Part shown: positions 48,833 through 56,886 of the stretch, piece by piece
How positions within the stretch are numbered: the first letter of the stretch is position 1
How the letters are laid out: the number at the start of each line of letters is the position of its first letter
NCBI RefSeq assembly: GCF_003732225.1
Contig: NZ_MOBJ01000010.1
Span: forward strand, 186,001 to 250,000
Source: Pseudomonas brassicacearum
GTDB lineage: Bacteria; Pseudomonadota; Gammaproteobacteria; Pseudomonadales; Pseudomonadaceae
Direction: 5' to 3'
DNA length: 64,000 nt
Notes under the pieces: generated by a model
The model's input: the letters and a program-made list of their open reading frames with translations, nothing else
What the model was told of the DNA's origin: nothing
Databases searched by the model: none
Translations under genes and position numbers: made by a program

Positions 48833-49786
48833 ATGCCTGCGACCTTCAACCCCGATCATCTGCGTGCCAGCCTGCGGCCCTTGGCCGAGGCGCAGCCGTT
48901 GTCGGAGGAAGCGCAGGCCTATCAGCATTTTTATGGGCTGGATTTCCCGCAGCGCAGCGTGCCGGTCAAGCGCGGGCTCGGCAGTTTCAAGGTCGGTGGT
49001 TATCAGTTGGTCAGTCAGGTCTGGTGGCCACAACGGGCGGTGGCGACGATGTTCGTGTTCCACGGTTTCTACGATCACATGGGCCTTTACCGGCATGTGA
49101 TCGACTGGGCTCTGGATCAAGGGTTCGTGGTGATTGCCTGCGATTTGCCGGGGCATGGACTGTCCAGCGGCGAGCGCGCCAACATCAAGGATTTCGCCGA
49201 GTATCAGGCGGCGCTGCAAGGGTTGTTCGATGAGGCGCGCGCTCTGGACCTGCCGCAACCCTGGCACCTGTGTGGGCAGAGTACAGGTGGCGCGATTGTT
49301 ATCGATCATGTGCTGAACCAAGGTGCAGACAGTCCGGCGCAAGGGCAGGTGGTGTTGCTTTCTCCGTTGGTTCGACCACGTTCCTGGGGCTGGTCGCGCT
49401 TGAGTTATCACCTGATGAAGCCTTTCGTCAAAGGCATCGCCCGGCGATTCAGCGAGAACACCAACGACCCGGCGTTCTTGCCATTCCTGCAAGCCGATCC
49501 GCTACAGCCGCTGCGTTTACCAACTGCCTGGGTTGGGGCTCTGGCGCGGTGGATCAAGCGTATCGAAGCGGCTCCGCGCAGCAATCGCCGGCCACTGATC
49601 GTTCAGGGGCAGGCGGACATGACGGTGGATTGGGAACACAACCTTGAAGTGCTGGGGGGCAAGTTCGATCGACCGCAGGTGTTGAAACTGCCCGAGGCCC
49701 GCCATCATCTGGCGAATGAAACCCAGGCGTTGCGCCAGGAGTATTTCGGGTTTTTGACCAAGCGGATCAAAGGGCGGAATCTCTAG
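48833..49786 (+). CDS. Alpha/beta hydrolase, monoacylglycerol-lipase type
   Basis: A 317-residue serine hydrolase. The oxyanion segment is FVFHGFYDHMGLYRHVIDW, the nucleophile elbow CGQSTGGA places Ser150, the acid is likely Asp in VQGQADMTVDW and the His in LPEARHHLANE. This is the monoacylglycerol lipase/lysophospholipase branch (hydrolase_4). No signal peptide, so cytosolic. Real substrate unknown. Confidence 0.9.
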   Translation: MPATFNPDHLRASLRPLAEAQPLSEEAQAYQHFYGLDFPQRSVPVKRGLGSFKVGGYQLVSQVWWPQRAVATMFVFHGFYDHMGLYRHVIDWALDQGFVVIACDLPGHGLSSGERANIKDFAEYQAALQGLFDEARALDLPQPWHLCGQSTGGAIVIDHVLNQGADSPAQGQVVLLSPLVRPRSWGWSRLSYHLMKPFVKGIARRFSENTNDPAFLPFLQADPLQPLRLPTAWVGALARWIKRIEAAPRSNRRPLIVQGQADMTVDWEHNLEVLGGKFDRPQVLKLPEARHHLANETQALRQEYFGFLTKRIKGRNL

Positions 49787-49801
49787 CGACTGTTGGGCCC
49801 C

Positions 49802-49886
49802 CATCGCGAGCAAGCTCGCTCCCACAATTGACCGCGTACTTACTGACGACTCGATCCAGTGTGGGAGCGAGCTTGCTCGCGATGGC
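49802..49886. repeat. Type A palindromic repeat doublet
   Basis: CATCGCGAGCAAGCTCGCTC (49802-49821) and inverted GAGCGAGCTTGCTCGCGATG (49865-49884), 15 bp after the hydrolase stop. Confidence 0.9.
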
Positions 49887-49906
49887 GATCTTCCGGGCAC
49901 CGAAGC

Positions 49907-50659
49907 TTACTGGCTGAGACTCGACGTGCTTTGTCCCACCGCCAATCCCGCCCGAATCGCCGCCAACGCCGCCTGGTAATAAGCCTTGCCTTCAGAGGAC
50001 TCGGCAAACGTGGCGAACTCCTCCAGTTCGTCATCCGATAAGTCGCGATAAACGTAGAGCAGGGTGTTGTTCAAGTCGGAGCCGATCTGTTCCATCAAGC
50101 GCTGGCGTTGGCCGTTCAGCATGCCTTGGGCCTGACCGCCGCCGAGCAGGCCGGGGATCATCTGGCTCAGGCTGTCGGCCGCCACGCCGGCAATCGCCAG
50201 GCTGACTTCAGCCCCGGCTTCGCGCGCTGGCAGGGCCTGGGCCAAATGGCCAATGATCAACTGACGGGTGTCGCTGGCTTCGACTTTCGGCAGGCCCTTG
50301 GCGTTCTTTGCCAACTGGTCGCGGCGGGTCGCCAGCAGCTCGGCGGCGATGATTTTGCGACCCAGGGGCGACTGGAAAAACGCCAGCGCAGGTGTAGGGT
50401 CGGCGAGGTTTTTGCGCAGTTGCGCTTCGGCCCGACGGTCCATGGCCTGCGGGGCAAAGCGCTGATTGCTGTTATTGACCAGGGCCTGGAACACCGCAGG
50501 CGGCAGGCTGCTTTGGTAGCGCTGCTGGGCAGCGGCGAGGGCATCGTTAAAATGCGCGCGTTGGTCTGGCCAACCGGCGACCTTGTACAACTGGTCGTGG
50601 CCGTCTGCCCAGGTGGGCAAAGTGCAGAGCATCAACAGTGAAAAAAGCAAACGGCGCAT
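49907..50659 (-). CDS. Exported DUF2059-family protein
   Basis: A 250-residue protein with signal peptide MRRLLFSLLMLCTLPTWA. The C-terminal part (about 165-235: QRLMEQIGSDLNNTLLYVYRDLSDDELEEFATFAESSEGKAYYQAALAAI) is the DUF2059 segment. The N-terminal half looks like a diverged second copy (AVFQALVNNSN... PTPALAFFQSPLGRKIIAAELLA). Periplasmic location expected, function unknown. Start ATG 50659 has AGGAG upstream. Confidence 0.85.
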   Translation of the reverse strand: MRRLLFSLLMLCTLPTWADGHDQLYKVAGWPDQRAHFNDALAAAQQRYQSSLPPAVFQALVNNSNQRFAPQAMDRRAEAQLRKNLADPTPALAFFQSPLGRKIIAAELLATRRDQLAKNAKGLPKVEASDTRQLIIGHLAQALPAREAGAEVSLAIAGVAADSLSQMIPGLLGGGQAQGMLNGQRQRLMEQIGSDLNNTLLYVYRDLSDDELEEFATFAESSEGKAYYQAALAAIRAGLAVGQSTSSLSQ

Positions 50660-50791
50660 AAGGACTCCTGTCGGCAGGCGACTATTCTCCGGGGCCGAAC
50701 ACAGGTTGTCGAGAATTCGTATCAGGGTCATCACCTTATCCGACGAGCCTCCGCTACACGGCTCTGTCGGATTTGCTGGCGCAGGAATACT

Positions 50792-51424
50792 ATGCGCGCC
50801 ATGCAAATACCCTCGGATCACCCGCTGCTGTTACGTATCGTCGACGACCTGGCAGAACGCGGCTGGTCGCAGCAGAATATTTTCTTGCCTCTGGGTCTGA
50901 CCCAGGAGTTGGCGGCTGAGTGCCGTAAACGTGCGGCCGAGGGAGAACTGGCGCCAGCGGCAGTGGGACGCGGACCTTTCTCGGAGATTCGTGAAGGCAT
51001 TCGCGGCGACCATATTCAGTGGCTTGAGCCCGGGCAGGTCGACGCCTGTGACCGCTATCTGGGGTTGATGGACAGTCTGCGCGAGGCAATGAACCGTGGG
51101 TTGTTTCTCGGGCTTGAGGATTTCGAAAGCCATTTCGCGCTGTACCCGCCGGGTGCGTTTTACCTCAAGCACGTTGACCGCTTTCGTGACGACGACCGGC
51201 GCATGGTTTCGGCGGTAATCTACCTCAACGACGCCTGGCTGCCGGAACATGGCGGCCAGCTGCGGATGTACCTGGAGGAGGGCAGAGAGCACGATGTGGT
51301 GCCCACCGGCGGTTGCCTGGTGGTGTTCCTGTCGGGCGAAGTGCCCCATGAAGTCCTGCCTGCGACCCGCGAGCGCCTGTCATTGACGGGCTGGTTTCGC
51401 CGGCGCGGCAACGAGCCGTTCTGA
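50792..51424 (+). CDS. 2-oxoglutarate/Fe(II)-dependent dioxygenase (PKHD/SM-20 type)
   Basis: A 210-residue oxygenase. The iron ligands are His127 and Asp129 in YLKHVDRFRDD and His186 in GEVPHEVLP, with Arg195 in RERLSLTGWF as the likely 2-oxoglutarate ligand. MVSAVIYLNDAWLPEHGGQLRMY is the SM-20/prolyl hydroxylase core strand pair. AGGA precedes ATG 50792. It is followed after 2 bp by a DUF523 gene, so the two are co-transcribed. Substrate unknown. Confidence 0.9.
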   Translation: MRAMQIPSDHPLLLRIVDDLAERGWSQQNIFLPLGLTQELAAECRKRAAEGELAPAAVGRGPFSEIREGIRGDHIQWLEPGQVDACDRYLGLMDSLREAMNRGLFLGLEDFESHFALYPPGAFYLKHVDRFRDDDRRMVSAVIYLNDAWLPEHGGQLRMYLEEGREHDVVPTGGCLVVFLSGEVPHEVLPATRERLSLTGWFRRRGNEPF

Positions 51425-51426
51425 TC

Positions 51427-51930
51427 ATGCAGAAAATTCTGGTGAGTCGTTGTCTGCTGGGCCACCGCGTACGTTACGACGGCGGGGCCAGTGGGCCGTT
51501 CAATCAACTGGAACAGTGGATCGCCGAAGGTCGGGTGATTCCCTTGTGCCCGGAAGTTGCCGGCGGTTTGCCAACGCCTCGGGCAGCGGCGGAAATTCCT
51601 GGCGGGCAGGGCGTTCAGGTGCTCGACGGTACTGCGCGAGTGATAACGACCGAGGGCGAGGACGTCAGCGCCGAGTTTCTCTCGGGCGCCCATCAGGCAT
51701 TGCAACTGGTGCAAAAACACGCCATCCGCATCGCCGTGCTTAAGGCCAATAGCCCGTCCTGCGGCAACCTGCTGACCTATGACGGGACCTTCAGCGGGGT
51801 CAAGGTCAGCGGCGAGGGTGTCACCGCGGCCTTGTTGACCCGCAATGGGGTGCAGGTGTTCAGCGAACTGGAGTTGGCTGAGGCTGCGCTCGCATTGGCC
51901 CAACTCATCCAACAGTCTTCACATAACTAA
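51427..51930 (+). CDS. DUF523 (YbbK-like) protein
   Basis: A 167-residue protein with family motifs KILVSRCLLGHRVRYDGG, IPLCPEVAGGLPTPR and AVLKANSPSCGN. The three conserved cysteines (RCLLG, LCPE, SCGN) suggest an iron-sulfur or thiol role. DUF523 members are linked to tRNA thiolation-type or desulfidase functions in other bacteria; not assignable here. Coupled to the dioxygenase upstream. Confidence 0.88.
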   Translation: MQKILVSRCLLGHRVRYDGGASGPFNQLEQWIAEGRVIPLCPEVAGGLPTPRAAAEIPGGQGVQVLDGTARVITTEGEDVSAEFLSGAHQALQLVQKHAIRIAVLKANSPSCGNLLTYDGTFSGVKVSGEGVTAALLTRNGVQVFSELELAEAALALAQLIQQSSHN

Positions 51931-52034
51931 TGTGGGAGCGAGCTTGCTCGCGATGAGGGCATCACATTCAACAATGATGTTGACTGTCAGGCCGCTATCG
52001 TCGGATCGCCGCCCGGAGCAAGCTCGCTCCCACA
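51931..52034. repeat. Type A palindromic repeat doublet, reversed arrangement
   Basis: TGTGGGAGCGAGCTTGCTCG (51931-51950) begins at the base after the DUF523 stop; the partner (CCGGAGCAAGCTCGCTCCCA, 52014-52033) is diverged on its outer side. Confidence 0.87.
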
Positions 52035-52050
52035 TTGGATCTCCATTGGA

Positions 52051-52719
52051 TTACGGTTTCGGCGGTTGGCTCGCGTCCATGCCGAACCACTTCTCCGACA
52101 GCGCCATCAATCGGCCGTCTGCCTTGATCCGTTGCAGGGCCCGGTCGAGGCTGGCCTGGAACGCCGGATTACCTTTCTGAAACGGAATCGCCAGGCTCAG
52201 GGTCGGGCCGACCTTGGCACCTTCTTTCACCGGTAGACGACTGTCGCGGGGGGCGTAGGGAATCAGCAAACGATCGCTGAAGGCTGCGTCGAGCTGTTTG
52301 CCCGCCACATCCTTGAGCGCCAGCAAAGTGCCGAGCGGGCGTTGTTCTTCCTGGCGCACGATCAATTGTGCGCTTGAATAACTATAAGGCTCGCTGAAGT
52401 CGAAACGATCCTTGAGCTCCGGGGTCAGTGCTATGTGGTTGATGGCGATGTCGTACTTGCCGCTCTCGACCCCCGGCAGCAGATCGGTTGAATCGGTGAC
52501 AACGAAGTCGGCGCGCACATCCAGCTCAACGGCCAGCAGTTGGCCCAGTTCGATCTCGAAGCCGCTGAGCTTGCCGTCTTCCTTGAAATTGAACGGTGGT
52601 GTGTTGGCTTCAAGGGCAATGCGCAACTCGCCTCGGTCGTTTACATCATCGATCAGTTCAGCGTGAGCAAAAGGGCTCAAAAGGGGCAGTAAAAGTATCA
52701 GGCCAGGCAGAAAGCGCAT
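52051..52719 (-). CDS. ABC transporter substrate-binding protein (amino-acid/FliY type)
   Basis: A 222-residue family 3 solute-binding protein. Signal peptide MRFLPGLILLLPLLSPFAHA, then ELIDDVNDRGELRIALEANTPPFNFKEDGKLSGFEIELGQLLA, and TDLLPGVESGKYDIAINHIALTPELKDRFDFSEPY. No transporter ATPase or permease is adjacent. The corresponding P. aeruginosa locus is annotated as a cystine/cysteine transporter component as far as I recall. Start ATG 52719 has AAGGAG upstream; a GTG six nt earlier is less likely. Confidence 0.9.
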   Translation of the reverse strand: MRFLPGLILLLPLLSPFAHAELIDDVNDRGELRIALEANTPPFNFKEDGKLSGFEIELGQLLAVELDVRADFVVTDSTDLLPGVESGKYDIAINHIALTPELKDRFDFSEPYSYSSAQLIVRQEEQRPLGTLLALKDVAGKQLDAAFSDRLLIPYAPRDSRLPVKEGAKVGPTLSLAIPFQKGNPAFQASLDRALQRIKADGRLMALSEKWFGMDASQPPKP

Positions 52720-52851
52720 GGTCACTCCTTGAATTCATTATGTGCGACGCGCTGTTTCGGTGCGCTTTGCTATGGTGTTGAGGAGCTTCGACAACGAATT
52801 GCGACGAAGTTGTCACAACCGTAGAGATTAAGTTCAAAACTGGAGAAAAGA

Positions 52852-53289
52852 ATGAAAACCTTTATGTCACGTGCAGTTCTCGCCGGTCTGATGCTCAGCG
52901 CTTCGATGCTGGCGAGCGCCGCGGACGTCCCCCGCACCAATGCCCCTGCGGGTGCGAAGGTGTATATCGTCTCTCCGGCGGACGGTGCGACCGTGGACAA
53001 AACCTTCAAGGTCAGATTCGCGGTTGAGGGCATTGCCCTGGCGCCAGCCGGCGACCAGACCGTACACACCGGTCACCACCACCTGCTGATCGACGTCGAC
53101 AAATTGCCGGCCGAGAACATGCCGATCCCGGCGGACGCCAACCACCTGCATTTCGGCAAGGCCCAGACTGAAACCGAGGTGACCCTGACGCCGGGCAAGC
53201 ACACCTTGCAACTGGAGCTGGGCGACAAGAACCACGTGCCGTTCGACGCGCCGATTGTCTCGAAAAAAATCACCGTGACCGTGAAGTAA
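52852..53289 (+). CDS. Exported DUF4399 protein
   Basis: A 145-residue protein with a signal peptide ending LASA (about 23). The mature part has VYIVSPADGATVDKTFKVRFAVEGIALAPAG, the His cluster HTGHHHLLIDVDKLP, HLHFGKAQTETEVTLTPGKHTLQLELGDKNH. The His-rich pattern suggests metal binding, but the family has no established role. TGGAG precedes the ATG and a terminator follows. Confidence 0.9.
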   Translation: MKTFMSRAVLAGLMLSASMLASAADVPRTNAPAGAKVYIVSPADGATVDKTFKVRFAVEGIALAPAGDQTVHTGHHHLLIDVDKLPAENMPIPADANHLHFGKAQTETEVTLTPGKHTLQLELGDKNHVPFDAPIVSKKITVTVK

Positions 53290-53305
53290 GTCGTTTCACA
53301 GGTAT

Positions 53306-53336
53306 AAAAAAGGGAGACCCGAGGGTCTCCCTTTTC
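53306..53336. terminator. Bidirectional terminator between DUF4399 gene and serA
   Basis: AAAAAAGGGAGACC-CGAG-GGTCTCCCTTTT: a 12-bp stem with A and T flanks, serving the convergent DUF4399 and serA genes. Confidence 0.92.
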
Positions 53337-53351
53337 ATTGACGCTTGAGCG

Positions 53352-54581
53352 TTAGAACAACACGCGGCAACGAATAGTGCCGTTGATGTGCTGCAGCTTC
53401 TCTTGCGCCAGGTCCGAGTATTCGGCGTCGACGTCGATCACGACGTAGCCGACTTTCTCGTTGGTCTGCAGGAACTGACCGGAAATGTTGATACCGTTTT
53501 CGGCGAAAACCTTGTTGATTTCGCTCATCACACCCGGGATGTTCTCGTGGATGTGCAGCAAACGGTGCTTGCCAGGGTGAGCCGGCAGGGCCACTTCCGG
53601 GAAGTTGACCGAGGACACCGACGTACCGTTGTCGCTGTACTTGACCAGTTTCTCAGCCACTTCCAGGCCGATGTTGGCTTGCGCTTCAGCGGTGGAGCCG
53701 CCGATGTGCGGGGTCAGGATCACGTTGTCCAGGCCACGCAGCGGGCTTGCGAACTCTTCGTCGTTGGAGCGTGGCTCCACCGGGAATACGTCGATGGCCG
53801 CGCCGATCAGGTGCTTGTCCTTGATCGCGTCCGCCAGGGCGTCCAGCTCGACCACGGTGCCGCGAGCAGCGTTGATCAGGATTCCGCCCTTCTTGATGGC
53901 GCGGATTTCCTTCTCGCCGATCATCCATTGGGTGGCAGCGGTTTCCGGTACGTGCAGGGTCACGATGTCGGACATGCCCAGCAGCTCGTGCAGGTTGCCG
54001 ACCTGGGTGGCGTTACCCAGAGGCAGCTTGGTCACGGTGTCGTAGAAGTACACCTGCATGCCCAGGCCTTCAGCCAGGACCGACAGTTGAGTGCCGATCG
54101 AGCCGTAACCGACGATACCCAGCTTCTTGCCGCGGATTTCGAAGGAGTTGGCCGCGCTTTTGATCCAGCCGCCACGGTGGCAGGAAGCGTTCTTCTCAGG
54201 GATGCCGCGCAGCAACAGGATCGCTTCGGCCAGCACCAGTTCGGCCACCGAACGGGTGTTGGAGTACGGTGCGTTGAAGACCGCGATGCCGCGTTCGCGA
54301 GCAGCATTGAGGTCGACCTGGTTGGTGCCGATGCAGAAACAGCCGACAGCCACCAGTTTCTTCGCGTGATCGAAGATTTCTTCGGTCAGTTGAGTGCGGG
54401 AGCGAATGCCGATGAAGTGAGCATCAGCGATCTTTTCCTTCAGCTGGGCTTCCGGCAGAGAACCCGTCAGGTACTCGATGCTGGTGTAGCCCGCCGTCTT
54501 GAGGACGTCGACAGCCGATTGGTGGACGCCTTCGAGAAGAAGGAACTTGATCTTGCTCTTATCGAGAGAAGTCTTGCTCAT
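53352..54581 (-). CDS. serA: D-3-phosphoglycerate dehydrogenase
   Basis: A 409-residue enzyme, first step of serine synthesis. The NAD-binding domain has LGIVGYGSIGTQLSVLAEGLGMQVYFYD. The catalytic His is in VILTPHIGGSTAEAQ. The C-terminal ACT domain is about 335-409 (KHRLLHIHENIPGVMSEINKVFAENGINI, VGYVVIDVDAEYSD) and provides serine feedback. Start ATG 54581 gives the family N-terminus MSKTSLDKSKIKFLLLEGVH; the open frame continues for another 1.4 kb opposite the next gene but is not coding. Divergent from a D-2-hydroxyglutarate dehydrogenase. Confidence 0.96.
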   Translation of the reverse strand: MSKTSLDKSKIKFLLLEGVHQSAVDVLKTAGYTSIEYLTGSLPEAQLKEKIADAHFIGIRSRTQLTEEIFDHAKKLVAVGCFCIGTNQVDLNAARERGIAVFNAPYSNTRSVAELVLAEAILLLRGIPEKNASCHRGGWIKSAANSFEIRGKKLGIVGYGSIGTQLSVLAEGLGMQVYFYDTVTKLPLGNATQVGNLHELLGMSDIVTLHVPETAATQWMIGEKEIRAIKKGGILINAARGTVVELDALADAIKDKHLIGAAIDVFPVEPRSNDEEFASPLRGLDNVILTPHIGGSTAEAQANIGLEVAEKLVKYSDNGTSVSSVNFPEVALPAHPGKHRLLHIHENIPGVMSEINKVFAENGINISGQFLQTNEKVGYVVIDVDAEYSDLAQEKLQHINGTIRCRVLF

Positions 54582-54698
54582 CTGCGTAAACCTGTGTCCC
54601 GGAGAAAAATGGCAGGGAAGTGGCCAGCAGACGCTGACCCGGACGGCAGGAAAGCCGTCGCCGCAGAACAGCCTTTGGGCACTATCCTGCGGGGGCGG

Positions 54699-54710
54699 TA
54701 TGCTAGCATA
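54699..54710. promoter_or_regulatory. Palindrome in the serA/D2HGDH divergent gap
   Basis: TATGCTAGCATA is a perfect 12-bp palindrome midway between the two divergent starts. Each half gives a TATGCT (four of six matches to a -10 box) in one direction. A shared promoter core or a regulator site is possible. Confidence 0.35.
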
Positions 54711-54785
54711 TGCACCCCGCAAACACTCATTCCTGCGACGTGAAGCGTACTCAGGATGACCATGAATTGTTCGAGAGTTCTGTCG

Positions 54786-56180
54786 ATGACCAATCCCGCC
54801 CTGATTGAAGAGCTGAAGACCCTGGTTGAGCCTGGCAAGGTGCTGACCGATGCCGACTCCCTGAATGCTTACGGTAAGGATTGGACCAAGCATTTCGCCC
54901 CGGCCCCGACGGCCATCGTGTTCCCCAAGACCACCGAACAGGTCCAGGCTATCGTCCGTTGGGCGAATGAGCACACGATTGCGCTGGTGCCGTCCGGCGG
55001 ACGCACCGGGCTGTCCGCGGCTGCCGTGGCGGCCAATGGCGAAGTGGTGGTTTCCTTCGACTATATGAACCAGATCCTCGACGTGAACCTGACCGACCGT
55101 ACTGCGGTCTGCCAGCCGGGCGTGGTCACTGAACAACTGCAAAATCGTGCCGAAGAGCACGGCCTGTACTACCCGGTGGACTTCGCTTCTGCCGGTTCGA
55201 GCCAGATCGGCGGCAATATCGGCACCAATGCCGGCGGGATCAAGGTGATTCGCTACGGCATGACCCGTAACTGGGTCGCTGGCATGAAAGTCGTGACCGG
55301 CAAGGGCGACCTGCTGGAACTGAACCGCGACCTGATCAAGAACGCCACCGGTTACGACCTCCGTCAGCTGTTCATCGGCGCCGAAGGCACCCTGGGTTTT
55401 GTGGTCGAAGCGACCATGCGCCTTGATCGCGCCCCGAAAAACCTCACCGCGATGGTCCTCGGCACCGCCGATTTCGACTCGATCATGCCGGTGTTGCACG
55501 CGTTCCAGAGCAAGCTCGACCTGACCGCATTCGAGTTTTTCTCCGACAAGGCCCTGGCCAAAGTCCTCGCGCGCGGCGACGTGCCGGCGCCGTTCGAATC
55601 CGATTGCCCGTTCTACGCGCTGCTGGAATTCGAAGCGACCACCGAGGAAGTGGCCAACCATGCCCTGGAAACCTTCGAACACTGCGTCGAAGAGGGCTGG
55701 GTGCTGGATGGCGTGATGAGCCAGAGCGAATCGCAGCTGCAAAACCTCTGGAAACTGCGCGAATACATCTCCGAGACGATCTCCCACTGGACGCCGTACA
55801 AGAACGACATTTCGGTCACTGTGTCGAAAGTGCCGGCATTCCTGAAGGAAATCGACGCGATCGTCGGTGAACACTACCCGGATTTCGAAATCGTCTGGTT
55901 CGGCCACATCGGCGACGGCAACCTGCACTTGAACATCCTCAAGCCGGAAAACCTCAGCAAGGACGAGTTCTTCGCCAAGTGCGCGACCGTCAACAAGTGG
56001 GTGTTCGAAACTGTCGAGAAGTACAACGGCTCGATCTCCGCCGAGCATGGCGTGGGCATGACCAAGCGTGATTACCTGACGTACAGTCGTTCGCCAGTTG
56101 AAATCGAATACATGAAAGCCGTCAAAGCGGTGTTCGACCCGAACGGCATCATGAATCCGGGCAAGATCTTCGCTGTTTGA
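54786..56180 (+). CDS. FAD-linked D-2-hydroxyglutarate dehydrogenase (D2HGDH)
   Basis: A 464-residue FAD-binding type 4 oxidoreductase. FAD-binding segment: TIALVPSGGRTGLSAAAVA and GGNIGTNAGGIKVIRYGMTRNWV; C-terminal metal/substrate region WFGHIGDGNLHLNI and SAEHGVGMTKRDYL. The family oxidises D-2-hydroxy acids and passes electrons to electron-transfer flavoprotein. In P. stutzeri the homologue next to serA removes D-2-hydroxyglutarate made by SerA from 2-oxoglutarate, which drives 3-phosphoglycerate oxidation. The divergent serA here supports the same role. Start ATG 54786 is chosen over 54756 by family N-terminus. Confidence 0.9.
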   Translation: MTNPALIEELKTLVEPGKVLTDADSLNAYGKDWTKHFAPAPTAIVFPKTTEQVQAIVRWANEHTIALVPSGGRTGLSAAAVAANGEVVVSFDYMNQILDVNLTDRTAVCQPGVVTEQLQNRAEEHGLYYPVDFASAGSSQIGGNIGTNAGGIKVIRYGMTRNWVAGMKVVTGKGDLLELNRDLIKNATGYDLRQLFIGAEGTLGFVVEATMRLDRAPKNLTAMVLGTADFDSIMPVLHAFQSKLDLTAFEFFSDKALAKVLARGDVPAPFESDCPFYALLEFEATTEEVANHALETFEHCVEEGWVLDGVMSQSESQLQNLWKLREYISETISHWTPYKNDISVTVSKVPAFLKEIDAIVGEHYPDFEIVWFGHIGDGNLHLNILKPENLSKDEFFAKCATVNKWVFETVEKYNGSISAEHGVGMTKRDYLTYSRSPVEIEYMKAVKAVFDPNGIMNPGKIFAV

Positions 56181-56220
56181 AGCCGCTGTACCTGATGAAT
56201 CAATAAGGAAGGAGTCGGTA

Positions 56221-56886
56221 ATGAGCTATCAGCACCAGTATGTCGACGGTACGCGTATTCATTTCCCGGTCGGGAAAGTGGTGTGCATCGGGCGTAACTA
56301 CGCCGAACACGCCAAGGAGCTGGATAACCCGGTGCCGACCGAGCCGCTGTTGTTCATCAAGCCGGGCAGTTGCGTGGTGCCGCTGGAAGGTGGTTTTGCG
56401 ATTCCGACCGAGCGTGGCTCGGTGCACTACGAGGCAGAAATCGCGGTATTGATCGGCAAGCCGTTGTCGACCAAACCGAGCCGCGAAGAAGTGCTGGACG
56501 CGATTTCCGGGTTTGCACCGGGGCTGGACCTGACCTTGCGCGACAAGCAGGCCGAGCTGAAATCCAAAGGTCTGCCATGGGAAATCGCCAAGTCGTTCGA
56601 CGGCGCCTGCGTGCTGGCGCCGTTCGTAGTCAGCAGCACCTTCGCGGACCTGACCGACATCGGTATCCGGCTGACCATCAACGGTGAAGTTCGCCAGGAC
56701 GGCAACAGCAGCGCGATGCTCAACCCGATCGTGCCAATGATCCAGTACATGGCAGGCTGCTTCTCGCTGCAAGCCGGTGACGTGATCATGACCGGCACCC
56801 CGGCGGGCGTTGGTCCGTTGAACGTGGGCGATGAACTGGTGCTGGAACTGCCGGGCGCCGGCAGCTTCAAGAGCAGTGTTCGCTAA
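56221..56886 (+). CDS. Fumarylacetoacetate hydrolase-family protein
   Basis: A 221-residue FAH-fold enzyme (YcgM/FAHD1 type). Features: VVCIGRNYAEHAKELDNPVP, LLFIKPGSCVVPLEGG, the acidic metal ligands in VHYEAEIAVLIGK and PGLDLTLRD, and MTGTPAGVGPLNVGDEL. Relatives act as acylpyruvate hydrolases or oxaloacetate decarboxylases. AAGGAAGGAG precedes the ATG. Same direction as, and 40 bp after, D2HGDH; probably one operon with it and the next gene. Confidence 0.92.
   Translation: MSYQHQYVDGTRIHFPVGKVVCIGRNYAEHAKELDNPVPTEPLLFIKPGSCVVPLEGGFAIPTERGSVHYEAEIAVLIGKPLSTKPSREEVLDAISGFAPGLDLTLRDKQAELKSKGLPWEIAKSFDGACVLAPFVVSSTFADLTDIGIRLTINGEVRQDGNSSAMLNPIVPMIQYMAGCFSLQAGDVIMTGTPAGVGPLNVGDELVLELPGAGSFKSSVR

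Noticed and set aside
53352..56048. Apparent 898-codon protein containing SerA with a long N-terminal extension
   Set aside because: The extension is antisense to the D2HGDH gene. SerA has its normal N-terminus at 54581.
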